This document shows positions 21,585-32,526 of a stretch of 64,000 nt of DNA, piece after piece. This stretch comes from DSNY01 sp040752195 (GTDB lineage Bacteria; Pseudomonadota; Gammaproteobacteria; Burkholderiales; Burkholderiaceae_F), in contig JBFMFC010000016.1 in assembly GCA_040752195.1 (NCBI GenBank), positions 1 through 64,000 on the forward strand, in the 5' to 3' direction. Both the position numbers and the translations under genes were made by a program. The notes beneath the pieces are model-generated. The model was given only the letters and a program-made list of their open reading frames with translations, made no database searches and was not told where the DNA came from. The number at the start of each line of letters is the position of its first letter. Position 1 is the stretch's first letter.

Positions 21585-23603
21585 ATGTCCGACTCGCACC
21601 GTTTCACCAACCGCCTCGCGCGCGAGACCAGCCCGTACCTGCTGCAGCACGCGCACAACCCGGTCGACTGGTATCCGTGGGGAGAGGAAGCGTTCGCCAA
21701 GGCGCGCGCCGAGGACAAGCCGATCTTTCTGTCGGTCGGCTACGCCACCTGCCACTGGTGTCACGTGATGGAGCGCGAGAGCTTCGAGGACGAAGCCGTC
21801 GCGCAGCTCCTGAACGAAGGCTTCGTTCCGATCAAGGTCGACCGCGAGGAGCTGCCCGATGTCGATCACGTCTACATGAGCGCGCTGCAGGCGATGGCGC
21901 GGCACGGCGGCTGGCCGATGAACATGTTCCTGACGCCGGATCTAAAGCCGTTTTACGGCGGCACCTACTTTCCGCCGCAGCCGCGCTTCGGCATGCCCGC
22001 GTTCGCCGACGTGCTGCGCGCGGTGCGCGACGCGTGGTCCGCGCGGCGCGCCGAGATCGAAGCGTCGGCGCAGGCGCTGCTCGACCATCTGCGCGAAGGC
22101 GCGACGCCGCCGCGGCAAGCGCTCGGCGACGACCTGCACGCGCAGGCCCTCGCCCAGCTCGAGCGCCGCTTCGATGCGGCGCACGGCGGTTTCGGGGACG
22201 CGCCCAAGTTTCCGCAGGCGCCGCTGCTGCAATACCTGCTCGCGCTCGCCGCGTGCGGCGACGATCGCGCGCGCTCGATGCTGGTCGCGACACTCGCGCA
22301 GATGGCCGCCGGCGGCATCTACGACCACGTCGGCGGCGGCTTCGCGCGCTATTCGACCGACGCACGCTGGCACGTCCCGCACTTCGAGAAGATGCTGTAC
22401 GACAACGCGCAGCTCGTGCGCGTGTATGTCGGCACGTACAGGCTGACCGGCGACGAGCGGCTGCGCTTCGTCGCCGAGGACACGCTCGCGTGGCTGGCGC
22501 GCGAGATGCATCCGCGCGACGCGCCGGTCGCGTTCAGCTCGGCGCAGGATGCCGACTCCGAGGGCGTCGAAGGAAAGTTCTACGTTTGGACCGCCGGCGA
22601 GTTCGGCGCCGTGCTCGGCGAAGACGCCGAGGCAGCGGCGCGGCTGTACGGCGTCGTGCCGCAGGGCAACTGGGAGCATGGCGTCAACGTGCTTGAACGG
22701 CGCGATCCAGAATCGGTGCGCACATCGCTTGCGCTTGCGCCGGAGGCGTTTGCCCGCTGGGAGCGATCGGTGCGCGATCGGCTGTACGAAGCGCGCGCAC
22801 GGCGCGTGCCGCCGCTGACCGACGACAAGGTCCTCGCCGACTGGAACGGCATGGCGCTGCGCGCGCTCGCCGAGGCGGGCCGTCTGCTCGGCCGGCCCGA
22901 CCTCGTCGCTGCCGCCCGTGATCTGGCGCGTTTTCTTCTCGGCGTGATGACGCGCGACGGGCGCCTGTGCCACGCGTATCGCGCCGGCCAGCTTCGCGCG
23001 GAGAGCTATCTCGCGGACCATGCGCAAGTCGGGCTGGGACTGGTCGAGTTGCACGCCGCGAGCGGCGAGCTGCAGTGGCTTGAGGCGGCGCGCCGACTGG
23101 CCGAACGCATGGTCGAACGCTTCTACGAGCCGCGCGAAGGTTTCTACGACAGCGAGCCCGGCGCGCTGCCGCTGCGCGCGCGCGATCCGTTCGACGGTGC
23201 GGTGCCGAGCGGCACGGCCGCCGCGTGCGAGTTGCTGCTGCGGCTGTCGGGCATCTACGACCGAAGCGACTGGGCCGAGCTTGCGCAGCGGTCCATCGAC
23301 CGCCACGCCGGACTGCTCGCGCACGCCGAAGCCGCGCCTGCGCTGCTGCACGCGCAGCTTGTCGCCGAGCGCGGCGCGGAGCTTGCGCTGCCGGTCGCAC
23401 CGGGCGCGGAGGAACTCATCGCCGCCGCGCAGGCCGCGTTCGCGCCGCTCGTCACCTTCGCGATCGGGCCACCCGAGGCGCTGCCCGCGCTCGCCGGGCG
23501 CAAAGGCGGCGAAGCGTACCTGTGCCGGCGCGGCGCGTGCGGCTTGCCGGCGAAGTCGATCGATGAGCTGATGCGCCAACTCGACGCGCTTTCGTCGCGC
23601 TGA
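21585..23603 (+). CDS. Thioredoxin-like/DUF255 (YyaL/SSP411) protein
   Basis: A 672-residue protein of the widely conserved YyaL family. The N-terminal thioredoxin-like domain starts with NRLARETSPYLLQHAHNPVDW and contains CHWCHVM (Cys-His-Trp-Cys). A long alpha/alpha-barrel region follows, resembling glycosidase/epimerase folds (FEKMLYDNAQL, KFYVWTAGEF, DDKVLADWNGMALRALA). The biochemical role is not established; mammalian relatives are linked to spermatogenesis. Normal full length. It lies 114 bp after the peptidase gene. Confidence 0.9.
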   Translation: MSDSHRFTNRLARETSPYLLQHAHNPVDWYPWGEEAFAKARAEDKPIFLSVGYATCHWCHVMERESFEDEAVAQLLNEGFVPIKVDREELPDVDHVYMSALQAMARHGGWPMNMFLTPDLKPFYGGTYFPPQPRFGMPAFADVLRAVRDAWSARRAEIEASAQALLDHLREGATPPRQALGDDLHAQALAQLERRFDAAHGGFGDAPKFPQAPLLQYLLALAACGDDRARSMLVATLAQMAAGGIYDHVGGGFARYSTDARWHVPHFEKMLYDNAQLVRVYVGTYRLTGDERLRFVAEDTLAWLAREMHPRDAPVAFSSAQDADSEGVEGKFYVWTAGEFGAVLGEDAEAAARLYGVVPQGNWEHGVNVLERRDPESVRTSLALAPEAFARWERSVRDRLYEARARRVPPLTDDKVLADWNGMALRALAEAGRLLGRPDLVAAARDLARFLLGVMTRDGRLCHAYRAGQLRAESYLADHAQVGLGLVELHAASGELQWLEAARRLAERMVERFYEPREGFYDSEPGALPLRARDPFDGAVPSGTAAACELLLRLSGIYDRSDWAELAQRSIDRHAGLLAHAEAAPALLHAQLVAERGAELALPVAPGAEELIAAAQAAFAPLVTFAIGPPEALPALAGRKGGEAYLCRRGACGLPAKSIDELMRQLDALSSR

Positions 23604-23627
23604 CGAGCGATCGGTCGCGGATCCGGC

Positions 23628-24353
23628 TCACGGCGCCGGGCCGCCGCACCAGTCGATGCGGCCGCGGCCGCAGCGCTCGAGGAAGGCGTTCGCCTTGGAA
23701 AAGTGCCTGCAGCCGAGAAACGGCAGCGGCGGCCGGCGCGCCGACAGCGGCGACGGGTGATTGGCGGCGAGCACGAGATGCCGCGCGCCGCTCGCCTCGA
23801 TCAGCGCGCGCTGTGCTTGCGCGAATGCGCCCCACAGCAGAAACACCTTCGGTCGTTCGTCGGCGGCGAGCCGCGCGATCACGGATTCGCTCAGGCGCTC
23901 CCAGCCGCGGTTGGCGTGCGAGCCGGGCTTGCCTGCTTCGACCGTGAAGACCGCGTTGAGCAGCAGCACGCCCTGACGCGCCCAGCGCTCGAGGTTTCCG
24001 CTTCCGGGGATCGGGCAGCCGAGATCGTTCTTCAGCTCGAGAAAGATGTTGCGCAGGCTCGGCGGCGGGCGCACGCCGTCGGGTACGGAGAAGGCAAGGC
24101 CGTGAGCCTGACCCGGACCGTGATAGGGATCCTGGCCCACGATTACGACGCGCACGTCGTGCAGCGGGGTCAGTTCAAGCGCATGCAGCGGGCGCGGCGG
24201 ATAGATGGTTGCGCCGGCGGCGATGCGCGCGGCAAGGAAAGACTGCAGCGACTTCCCCGGCGGGGAAGCGAGGAAGTCCTGCACGAGCGGCTGCCAGTCG
24301 GCGGGCAGCGCCTCGACGTGGTCGCTCAGCGGAAGTTGCAGTGTCGCGGACAT
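23628..24353 (-). CDS. ung: Uracil-DNA glycosylase
   Basis: A 241-residue family 1 uracil-DNA glycosylase that starts base-excision repair by removing uracil from DNA. It has the catalytic water-activating motif GQDPYHGPGQAHGLAFS (about 72-88), the LLLNAVFTV strand and the DNA-intercalation loop HPSPLSA. Length and motifs are complete. Its position close to the trp genes is the usual betaproteobacterial order. It is divergent from the MFS gene at 24501. Confidence 0.96.
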   Translation of the reverse strand: MSATLQLPLSDHVEALPADWQPLVQDFLASPPGKSLQSFLAARIAAGATIYPPRPLHALELTPLHDVRVVIVGQDPYHGPGQAHGLAFSVPDGVRPPPSLRNIFLELKNDLGCPIPGSGNLERWARQGVLLLNAVFTVEAGKPGSHANRGWERLSESVIARLAADERPKVFLLWGAFAQAQRALIEASGARHLVLAANHPSPLSARRPPLPFLGCRHFSKANAFLERCGRGRIDWCGGPAP

Positions 24354-24500
24354 GAATGACCGGGATCGCGCCCGGCGGCAGGGTCTGGACGGGGTACGCC
24401 TTGTGCCATTGCGCGTCGACGCCGGCGCAAGCTTCGCACGTCGGACGCGCCGCCGATACGGTCATCTACACTGCGGCCTGCCCTTCGTCGACACGCGCCC

Positions 24501-25703
24501 ATGAGCATCGCCGCGCCAGGAAACGCCGCCGCACCGGCCGCCACGCGCCGCGCCGCATGGTCGTTGCTGCTGAACGTCGCGCACGCGATCGACCACTGGG
24601 TGCTGCTGATCTTCGCGACCGCGGTCAGCACGATCGCGGCCGACTTCGGGTTCGCGCGCTGGGAGGATCTGATGCCTTACGCGACCGGCGCGTTCTTCGC
24701 GTTCGGCGTCGGCTCGCTTCCCGCAGGCAAGCTCGGCGACTCGTGGGGGCGGCGGCCGATGATGCTGGCGTTTTTCTTCGGCTTGGGCGCGTCGCTGCTG
24801 GCGGTCGCGGCATCGACCGGCCCCTGGCAGATCGCGATCGCGCTGACGATCATGGGCGTGTTCTCCTCGATCTACCACCCGGTCGGAATCCCGATGCTGG
24901 TGCGCGATGCCGTGCGGCCGGGCCGGACGATCGGCGTCAACGGACTCGCGGGAAACCTCGGCATCGCGCTCGCTGCGCTCGCCACCGGCGCGCTGGTCAA
25001 GTACTTCGGCTGGCGCGCGGCGTTCGTCGTTCCCGGGCTGGTGTCGATCGGCTGCGGCGTGCTCTTCGCGCGATTCGCGCCGCGCGAGGACGTGCCGCCG
25101 ACGCAGCGCAAGCCATCGAAGGCCGCGCCCGCCCGCGGGCTGCTCGCGCGCGTGTTCGCGGTGATCACGGTGACCGCGACGACCGGCTCGCTGATCTTCA
25201 ACTTCACGACGAACGGCAACGCCGAGCTGCTGCGCGAACGGATGGCGGCGATCGCAAGCGATCCGTTCGCGCTCGGCGTTCTGCTGGCGACCGTCTATGC
25301 GATCGCGTCGCTCGCGCAACTGCTGGTCGGCCATCTGATCGACCGCGTGCCGATGAAGCGCCTGCTGCTCGCGATCCTGGCGGTGCAGGCGGCGTCGATG
25401 ACCGCGGCCGCGCACGCGCACGGGTGGCTGTTCTTCGCGCTGTGCACGCTCGTCATGGCGGCGGTCTTCGGGGCGATCCCGTTCATCGACGCGCTGATCG
25501 TCCGCTTCGTCGACGACCGCATCCGCTCGCGCGTGGCGGGGGCGCGGCTCGCGATCTCGTTCGGCATCAGCTCGCTCGCGGTCTATCTGCTCGGCCCGGT
25601 GGTCAAGGCCTCCGGCTTCGAGTTCCTGCTGCTGGCGATGGCCGGCATCGCAGTGGTCACGTTCGCCGCTGCGAGCCTGCTGCCGAGCGTCGGCCGGACG
25701 TAG
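24501..25703 (+). CDS. MFS transporter
   Basis: A 400-residue inner-membrane carrier with about 12 hydrophobic segments and the major-facilitator loop 2-3 signature GKLGDSWGRRPMM (about 75-87). A related loop in the second half reads GHLIDRVPMKRLL. The substrate is unknown. The ATG lies shortly after a TACACT -10-like element. The gene runs convergent with trpC, their stops being 5 bp apart. Confidence 0.87.
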   Translation: MSIAAPGNAAAPAATRRAAWSLLLNVAHAIDHWVLLIFATAVSTIAADFGFARWEDLMPYATGAFFAFGVGSLPAGKLGDSWGRRPMMLAFFFGLGASLLAVAASTGPWQIAIALTIMGVFSSIYHPVGIPMLVRDAVRPGRTIGVNGLAGNLGIALAALATGALVKYFGWRAAFVVPGLVSIGCGVLFARFAPREDVPPTQRKPSKAAPARGLLARVFAVITVTATTGSLIFNFTTNGNAELLRERMAAIASDPFALGVLLATVYAIASLAQLLVGHLIDRVPMKRLLLAILAVQAASMTAAAHAHGWLFFALCTLVMAAVFGAIPFIDALIVRFVDDRIRSRVAGARLAISFGISSLAVYLLGPVVKASGFEFLLLAMAGIAVVTFAAASLLPSVGRT

Positions 25704-25708
25704 GACGC

Positions 25709-26497
25709 TCAGCCGAACAGCCGCGCCAGTTCCGCGCCCGGATCGGGCGCGCGCATGAAGGCCTCGCCGACCAGGAAGGCGTGCACGCCGGCGGCGCGCA
25801 TCTTCGCCACATCGGCCGCGTGCAGGATCCCGCTTTCGGTGATCACGACCCGACCGGTTCCGATCCGAGGAAGCAGATCCAGCGTCGTTCGCAGCGAGAC
25901 GTCGAACGTCCGCAGGTCGCGGTTGTTGATGCCGACGAGCGGGGTGTCGAGCTTCAGCGCCGCTTCGAGTTCGGCTGCGTCGTGCACCTCGACAAGCACC
26001 GCCATGCCGAGCGAACGGGCCGCGGCCTCGAGGTCGCGCAGCCGCTGCAGGTCCAGCGCGGCGACGATCAGCAGGATGCAGTCGGCGCCCCACGCGCGCG
26101 CTTCGGCGACCTGGTACTCGTCGACGACGAAGTCCTTGCGCAGCACCGGCAGGCCGCTCGAGCGGCGCGCTGCGTCGAGATGTTCGGGCGCCCCCTGGAA
26201 AAACCGCGAGTCGGTCAGCACCGACAGGCACGCTGCGCCGTGCTTCGCGTAGCTCGCGCCGATCGCGGCGGGATCGAAGTCGTCGCGCAGCACACCCTTC
26301 GACGGCGAAGCCTTCTTCACTTCGGCGATGACCGCGGGCAACCCGGCAGCGATCTTCGCGCGCAGCGCGCCTTCGAAGTCGCGCAGGTCCTGCCGCGCTT
26401 CGGCGCGCGCAACGAGCTTCGCGTACGGCTCGTGCGACTTCGCGCGCGCGATCTCCTCGCGCTTGACGGCGAGGATCTTGCGCAGGATGTCGCTCAC
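25709..26497 (-). CDS. trpC: Indole-3-glycerol phosphate synthase
   Basis: A 262-residue TIM-barrel enzyme closing the indole ring from carboxyphenylamino-deoxyribulose phosphate. It shows VIAEVKKASPSKG (catalytic Lys), PVLRKDFVVDEYQ, ILLIVAAL, GINNRDLRTF and ESGI. The start is a GTG at 26497 whose bases overlap the stop of the preceding gene (GTGA), so translation is coupled. It is the last gene of the trp operon. No PRAI (trpF) domain is fused. Confidence 0.95.
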   Translation of the reverse strand: MSDILRKILAVKREEIARAKSHEPYAKLVARAEARQDLRDFEGALRAKIAAGLPAVIAEVKKASPSKGVLRDDFDPAAIGASYAKHGAACLSVLTDSRFFQGAPEHLDAARRSSGLPVLRKDFVVDEYQVAEARAWGADCILLIVAALDLQRLRDLEAAARSLGMAVLVEVHDAAELEAALKLDTPLVGINNRDLRTFDVSLRTTLDLLPRIGTGRVVITESGILHAADVAKMRAAGVHAFLVGEAFMRAPDPGAELARLFG

Positions 26498-26856
26498 GAC
26501 CGCGCCCCTGCGTCGTGCGCCGCGCGCGAGTCCGCCGGCGCCTGCTCGCGCCGGTCGAACGGACCGTAGTCGCGCAGCACCGAAACGACTCGCAGGCGAT
26601 AGTCGTCGAACACCTCGGCACGGCCGTGCGCCTGCGCCGCCCGGTGCGGCTGGTGGTTGCGCCAGCGTGCGAGCGACTCCTCGTCGCGCCAGAACTGCAG
26701 CGACAGCAGCTTGTCCGGATCGGTCAGGCTCTGGAATCGTTCGATCGACACGAAGCCGTCGAACTTCTCCAGATCCGCCTTCAGCCGCGCCGCAATCTCC
26801 AGATACTCGTCGCGTCGCCCCGCCGCGGGCCACACCTCGAAGATGACGCCGATCAT
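26494..26856 (-). CDS. Antibiotic biosynthesis monooxygenase (ABM) domain protein
   Basis: A 120-residue dimeric alpha+beta-barrel-type protein. It begins MIGVIFEVWPAAGRRDEYLE, then KFDGFVSIERFQSL and LLSLQFWRDEESLARWRNHQPHR, the usual ABM/quinol-monooxygenase pattern. It is placed inside the trp operon between trpD (9-bp gap) and trpC (4-bp overlap), so its expression is tied to tryptophan synthesis. The C-terminal ~25 residues are low-complexity. Family members handle haem, quinols or aromatic intermediates; the role here is unknown. Confidence 0.8.
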   Translation of the reverse strand: MIGVIFEVWPAAGRRDEYLEIAARLKADLEKFDGFVSIERFQSLTDPDKLLSLQFWRDEESLARWRNHQPHRAAQAHGRAEVFDDYRLRVVSVLRDYGPFDRREQAPADSRAAHDAGARS

Positions 26857-26865
26857 CGGCTTCCC

Positions 26866-27897
26866 CTATCCGGCCAGCTTGCGCGTGGTCTCGACGAAGT
26901 GGTCGAGCTTGCGTTTGGCCGCGCCGCCGGCGATCGCCTCGCGCGCCATTCGGATGCCGTCGTCGATCGAGTCGGCGACATCGGCGGCGTACAGCGCGAC
27001 CGCGGCGTTCAGCGTCACGATCTCGCGCGGCGTCCCCGGCGTGTTCTCCAGCGCCTCGAGCACCATCGCGCGGCTTTCGGTCGCGTTGGCCACCTTCAGC
27101 CCGCGGTTCGAGACCATCGCCAGACCGAAGTCTTCGGGATGGATCTCGTACTCGCGGACCTCGCCGTTTTTCAGTTCACCGACCATCGTCGCCGCGCCGA
27201 GCGATACCTCGTCCATGCCGTCCTTGCCGTAGACGACCATGACGTGCTTGCTGCCCAGTTGCTGCAGCACGCGCACCTGGATGCCGACCAGATCCGGATG
27301 GAACACGCCCATCACCTGATGCGGCGCGCCGGCGGGGTTCGTCAACGGGCCGAGGATGTTGAAGATCGTCCGCACGCCGAGTTCCTTGCGCACGGGCGCG
27401 GCGTGCTTCATCGCCGCGTGATGGTTGGGCGCGAACATGAAGCCGATGCCGGTCTCCGCGAGGCACGCAGCGACCTTGTCCGGCGACAGGTTGATGTTGG
27501 CGCCGAGCGCTTCGAGGACGTCGGCGCTGCCCGAGCCGGACGACACTCCGCGCCCTCCATGCTTGGCTACGCGCGCTCCCGCCGCGGCGGCCACGAACAT
27601 CGCCGCGGTCGAGATGTTGAACGTGTGCGCCGCGTCGCCGCCGGTGCCGCACAGGTCGACCAGGTGCGTGCGGTCGGCGACGTCGACCTTCGTCGCGAAC
27701 TCGCGCATGATCGTCGCGGCGGCCGCGATCTCGCCGATCGTCTCTTTCTTCACGCGCAAGCCCATCAGCACCGCTGCGATCTGCACGGGGGTCAGCTCCC
27801 CGCTCATCAGCTTGCGCCAAAGCGAAAGCATTTCGTCGTGGAAGATCTCGCGATGCTCGATGCAGCGAACGAGCGCCTCGGTCGGTGTGATGGCCAT
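26866..27897 (-). CDS. trpD: Anthranilate phosphoribosyltransferase
   Basis: A 343-residue enzyme joining anthranilate to PRPP, the second tryptophan-specific step. It shows VDLCGTGGDAAHTFNIST (PRPP-binding glycine loop, about 80-97), KHGGRGVSSGSGSADVLEALG, HHAAMKHAAPVRKELGVRT and NPAGAPHQVMGV. Full length. It starts 15 bp after the LprI-like gene and is followed by the ABM gene. Confidence 0.96.
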   Translation of the reverse strand: MAITPTEALVRCIEHREIFHDEMLSLWRKLMSGELTPVQIAAVLMGLRVKKETIGEIAAAATIMREFATKVDVADRTHLVDLCGTGGDAAHTFNISTAAMFVAAAAGARVAKHGGRGVSSGSGSADVLEALGANINLSPDKVAACLAETGIGFMFAPNHHAAMKHAAPVRKELGVRTIFNILGPLTNPAGAPHQVMGVFHPDLVGIQVRVLQQLGSKHVMVVYGKDGMDEVSLGAATMVGELKNGEVREYEIHPEDFGLAMVSNRGLKVANATESRAMVLEALENTPGTPREIVTLNAAVALYAADVADSIDDGIRMAREAIAGGAAKRKLDHFVETTRKLAG

Positions 27898-27912
27898 GCG
27901 TCTGTCCTCCTT

Positions 27913-28328
27913 CTACTTCCTCGTCCCGCTGTCCGCAGCGGACCGCAGCACCGCGGTCCGCTGCAACAGCAGATCGGTCTCGCACGCGAGCGCGGCCAGG
28001 TCGGCGACGCCGGCGCGCGCAAAGAGCGCGTGCACGAACGTGCACTGTCCCTGAACGTAGCGCTCGAAGTCGCGCTGCGACTCGGTCAGCGCGGCCGCCA
28101 GTTCGCCGTCGACACCGCCGATGGCGCGGACCCACTGCTGCGTCGTCGCGAACGCATCGAGCATGTCGTCGCTGGCCTGCCGCTGTGCGAGCCGGATGCA
28201 GGTCGCCCACTGCGCCGGGTCCGAATGGCGCTTGCTGCACTCGGCCAGCGTGCCGGCGGGCTGTTCGGCACCGGCCGGGACCGATGCGGCGGCGAGCGCC
28301 GCCGCCAGCACGAGCGCGTGTCGGACCT

Positions 28329-28332
<4 letters not shown>
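27913..28332 (-). CDS. LprI/DUF1311-like exported protein
   Basis: A 139-residue protein with a signal peptide (MKVRHALVLAAALAAASVPA, cleavage near AGA-EQ). It then has conserved-looking Cys residues (ECSKRH, ATCIRLAQ, GQCTF, ACETDLLL) and helical DQ/ESQRDFERY segments like the lysozyme-inhibitor LprI N-terminal family. Two disulfides are likely in the periplasm. Its ATG overlaps the trpG stop by 4 bp (ATGA), and trpD follows 15 bp later, so an exported protein is embedded in the tryptophan operon. Family assignment is moderate. Confidence 0.7.
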
Positions 28333-29921
<1,589 letters not shown>

Positions 29922-29935
<14 letters not shown>

Positions 29936-31427
29936 CGAAACCGTCCTCCACCTGCTCGGCCGCGCGCAGCACCGCCCTCGCCTTGGCCTCGGTCTCGCGC
30001 CATTCCATCTCGGGGATCGAATCGGCGACGATGCCGGCGGCCGCCTGCGCGTACAGCACGTTGCCCTTGATCACGCCGGTGCGGATCGCGATCGCCAGAT
30101 CCATGTCGCCGGCGAACGACAGATAGCCGACCGCGCCGCCGTAGATGCCGCGCTTGACCGGCTCGAGCTCGTCGATGATCTCCATCGCGCGCACCTTGGG
30201 CGCGCCGGTGAGCGTGCCCGCGGGAAAGGTCGCGCGCAGCACGTCGAGGTTGCTCAGCCCGGGCTTGAGCTGGCCTTCGACGTGACTGACCAGGTGCATC
30301 ACGTGCGAGTAGCGTTCGATCACGTACTGCTCGGGCACCTTGACGGTGCCGATTCGCGCGATCCGGCCGATGTCGTTGCGCGCCAGATCGATCAGCATCA
30401 GGTGTTCGGCGCGCTCCTTGGGGTCGGCGGCGAGCTCGTCGGCAAGCGCCGCGTCCTGCTCGGGCGTGCCGCCGCGCGGGCGCGTGCCGGCGATCGGGCG
30501 GATCGCGACGTACCGCTCGCCCTGCCGTTCTTCGCTGCGAACCAGGATCTCCGGCGAAGCGCCGACGATCTGGTGGTCGCCGAAGTCGTAGAAGTACATG
30601 TACGGCGACGGATTGAGCGTGCGCAACGCCCGGTAAAGGCTCAACGGCGCATCGGCGAACGGCTTCGTGATGCGCTGGCCGATCTGCACCTGCATCACGT
30701 CGCCGGCGGCGATGTATTCCTTCGCGCGCGCGACCGCCTTCAGAAAGTCGGCCTTCGCGAACTCGCGGTACTCCTCGCGCCGCACGCTGGCGCGCGTGTG
30801 CGGCGGCTCGATGTGCCGGTGCAGCCGCGCTTTCAGTTCCCGGATGCGCTCGCGCGCCCGCGCGTACGCTTCGGGGCGATTCGGATCGGCGTAGACGATC
30901 AGATAGATCCGGCCGCTCAGGTTGTCGACGACCGCGAGCTCTTCGGTCAGCAGCAGTTCGATGTCCGGAAGGCCCAGATCGTCGCGCTTGGGCTGTGCGA
31001 GTTTCTTTTCGATCAGCCGCACGGTGTCGTAACCGAAGTAGCCGGCGAGTCCGCCGCAGAAGCGCGGCAACCCGGGGCGCCGAGCGACCTTGAACTGCGC
31101 GAAGTAGCGCTCGACAAACGCCAGCGGATCGCCGCGGTCCTCCTGGACGACCCTGCCGTCGACGAGCACTTCGGTGCGATGTCCGCCGGGCTCGCCGATG
31201 AACGACCGCAACACCGTCCTTGCCGGCAGGCCGATGAACGAGTAGCGGCCGAAGCGTTCGCCGCCGACCACCGACTCGAGCAGATACGAATTGGCGCTCG
31301 CGCCTTGCGCGCGCGCGAGCTTCAGATACAGCGACAGCGGCGTGTCGAGATCGGCGAAGCTCTCGGCGATCAGCGGGATCCGGTTGTAGCCCTGCGCGGC
31401 GAGGGCCTTGAATTCGAGTTCGGTCAT
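29922..31427 (-). CDS. trpE: Anthranilate synthase component I
   Basis: A 501-residue chorismate-using enzyme making anthranilate. The N-terminal region carries LLESVVGGERFGRYSFIGL, the conserved Ser-containing segment associated with tryptophan feedback. The catalytic region has VMQVQIGQRI, the PSPYMYF segment, RPIAGTRPRGGTPEQD, LIDLARNDIGR, HLVSHVEG and GAPKVRAMEIID. Full length. It is preceded by a Trp-rich leader ORF (31516-31608), so attenuation-type control is likely. The ATG has AGGTG just upstream. Confidence 0.96.
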
Positions 31428-31515
31428 GCGTCACCTGTCGTTGCGTCCGTCTGCCATGACCGGGCGACGGAGCGGATTGATCGAATGGAGCGCCGCAGCG
31501 TGCGGCAGGTTCAGG
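31428..31515 (-). promoter_or_regulatory. Candidate trp leader/attenuator region
   Basis: The 88-nt stretch between the Trp-rich leader ORF and trpE. On the minus strand it can form GCCGCA-CGC-TGCGGC right after the leader stop (about 31492-31506) and a second hairpin CCGTCGCC...GGC(A)GACGG (31447-31470) just before trpE. Neither is followed by a run of U, so a classical intrinsic terminator is not evident. Control may be Rho-dependent or translational. Confidence 0.5.
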
Positions 31516-31608
31516 CTAGCGACGCCAGAACCAGACCCCCTGCGCGTGCCAGCCCGGATTGCGGGCCTGCCACGCGCGGGCGGAATTCCATTCGTGACGG
31601 TGACTCAT
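31516..31608 (-). CDS. trpL: Trp-rich leader peptide (TrpL-like)
   Basis: A 30-codon ORF encoding a peptide with five Trp residues (7, 13, 20, 26, 28), ending ...GVWFWRR and TAG at 31516. Tryptophan is normally about 1% of residues, so this density just upstream of trpE marks a ribosome-stalling leader that senses charged tRNA-Trp. Its ATG overlaps the gph stop (ATGA at 31605-31608), so it is translated by coupling with gph rather than from an independent start. It has not been checked for conservation. It would otherwise be missed as too short. Confidence 0.8.
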   Translation of the reverse strand: MSHRHEWNSARAWQARNPGWHAQGVWFWRR

Positions 31609-32339
31609 GGCGTCGGACGACGCTGTTCGCTCGTTTCGGTTTCGGTCCGCCGCGCGACCCACTGCGCGGCATCGAAGAGTGTCGGGAATATAGCATCGAC
31701 GCCGGGCGTGCCGGCAAGCGTGGCCACCGGTTCGCCTTCGTTGTAGCCGGTCGCGACCAGCACGACGCGCATGCCCGCCGCGCGCGCCGCGAGCGCATCG
31801 TTGACCGAGTCGCCGATCATCAGCGCCTGCACCGGCGCGAGCCGCAGGCGGGCGCATCCGGCGAGCACGATGGCCGGATGGGGCTTTTTCTCGCGCACGT
31901 CGTCGCCGGCGACGATCGCGTCGAACGCGGCGGCGAGTCCGAGCCGTTCGAGCAGCGGCACCGTGAATTCGCGCGGCTTGTTGGTGACGCACGCGATCTT
32001 GAGTCCCTTGGAGCGCAGCAGTTCGAGCGCCTGCGGAACGCGCTCGAACACGACGGCGTGGGTACCGTTGACCGCGTGATAGTGGCGATAGAACGCCGCG
32101 CGTGCGCGTTCGAAGGTCGCATCATCGGCCCGACCGCCGAGGTCGCCGGTCAGCGCGCGGTGGACGAGCACTTCGGCGCCCTTGCCGACGAAGGCCGCGA
32201 TGCGGTCGACCGGCAGCGCCGGCAGCCCGAACTCGGCGCGCATCGCGTTGGCTGCCGCCGCCAGATCCGGCGCGGTGTCCATCAGCGTGCCGTCGAGGTC
32301 GATCAGTACACCGCGAAGTGGGAAAGCTGAATTCGGCAC
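31605..32339 (-). CDS. gph: Phosphoglycolate phosphatase
   Basis: A 244-residue HAD-superfamily phosphatase removing phosphate from 2-phosphoglycolate formed by DNA repair. Motif I is VLIDLDGTLMDTAPDL (nucleophile Asp), motif II is ACVTNKPREF, and motifs III/IV are KKPHPA and MIGDSVNDALAARAAG. The rpe-gph-trpE order is standard in betaproteobacteria. Its stop overlaps the start of the Trp-rich leader. Between gph and rpe (32340-32526) no feature was recognised. Confidence 0.93.
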   Translation of the reverse strand: MPNSAFPLRGVLIDLDGTLMDTAPDLAAAANAMRAEFGLPALPVDRIAAFVGKGAEVLVHRALTGDLGGRADDATFERARAAFYRHYHAVNGTHAVVFERVPQALELLRSKGLKIACVTNKPREFTVPLLERLGLAAAFDAIVAGDDVREKKPHPAIVLAGCARLRLAPVQALMIGDSVNDALAARAAGMRVVLVATGYNEGEPVATLAGTPGVDAIFPTLFDAAQWVARRTETETSEQRRPTP

Positions 32340-32526
32340 GGAGACACCAAAAAGGGGGACGGGGTGTCAGATCGCCTGACGCACAATGGTCTGGCGCACG
32401 CAGGCGCAGGACTCTTCATTGCAGCCGATCCGAGCAAAGCGCCGCACGAGCCTCCGCACACCGACTCGCGTCCTGCCTTTTCTCGGCGGTCTCGGGGTTC
32501 CGGCAGCCCAAGCCGGTCTTGCGCAG

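Noticed and set aside
32340..32526. Gap between rpe and gph considered as a regulatory RNA or hidden gene
   Set aside because: No stable long hairpin, start signal or conserved motif was recognised on either strand.
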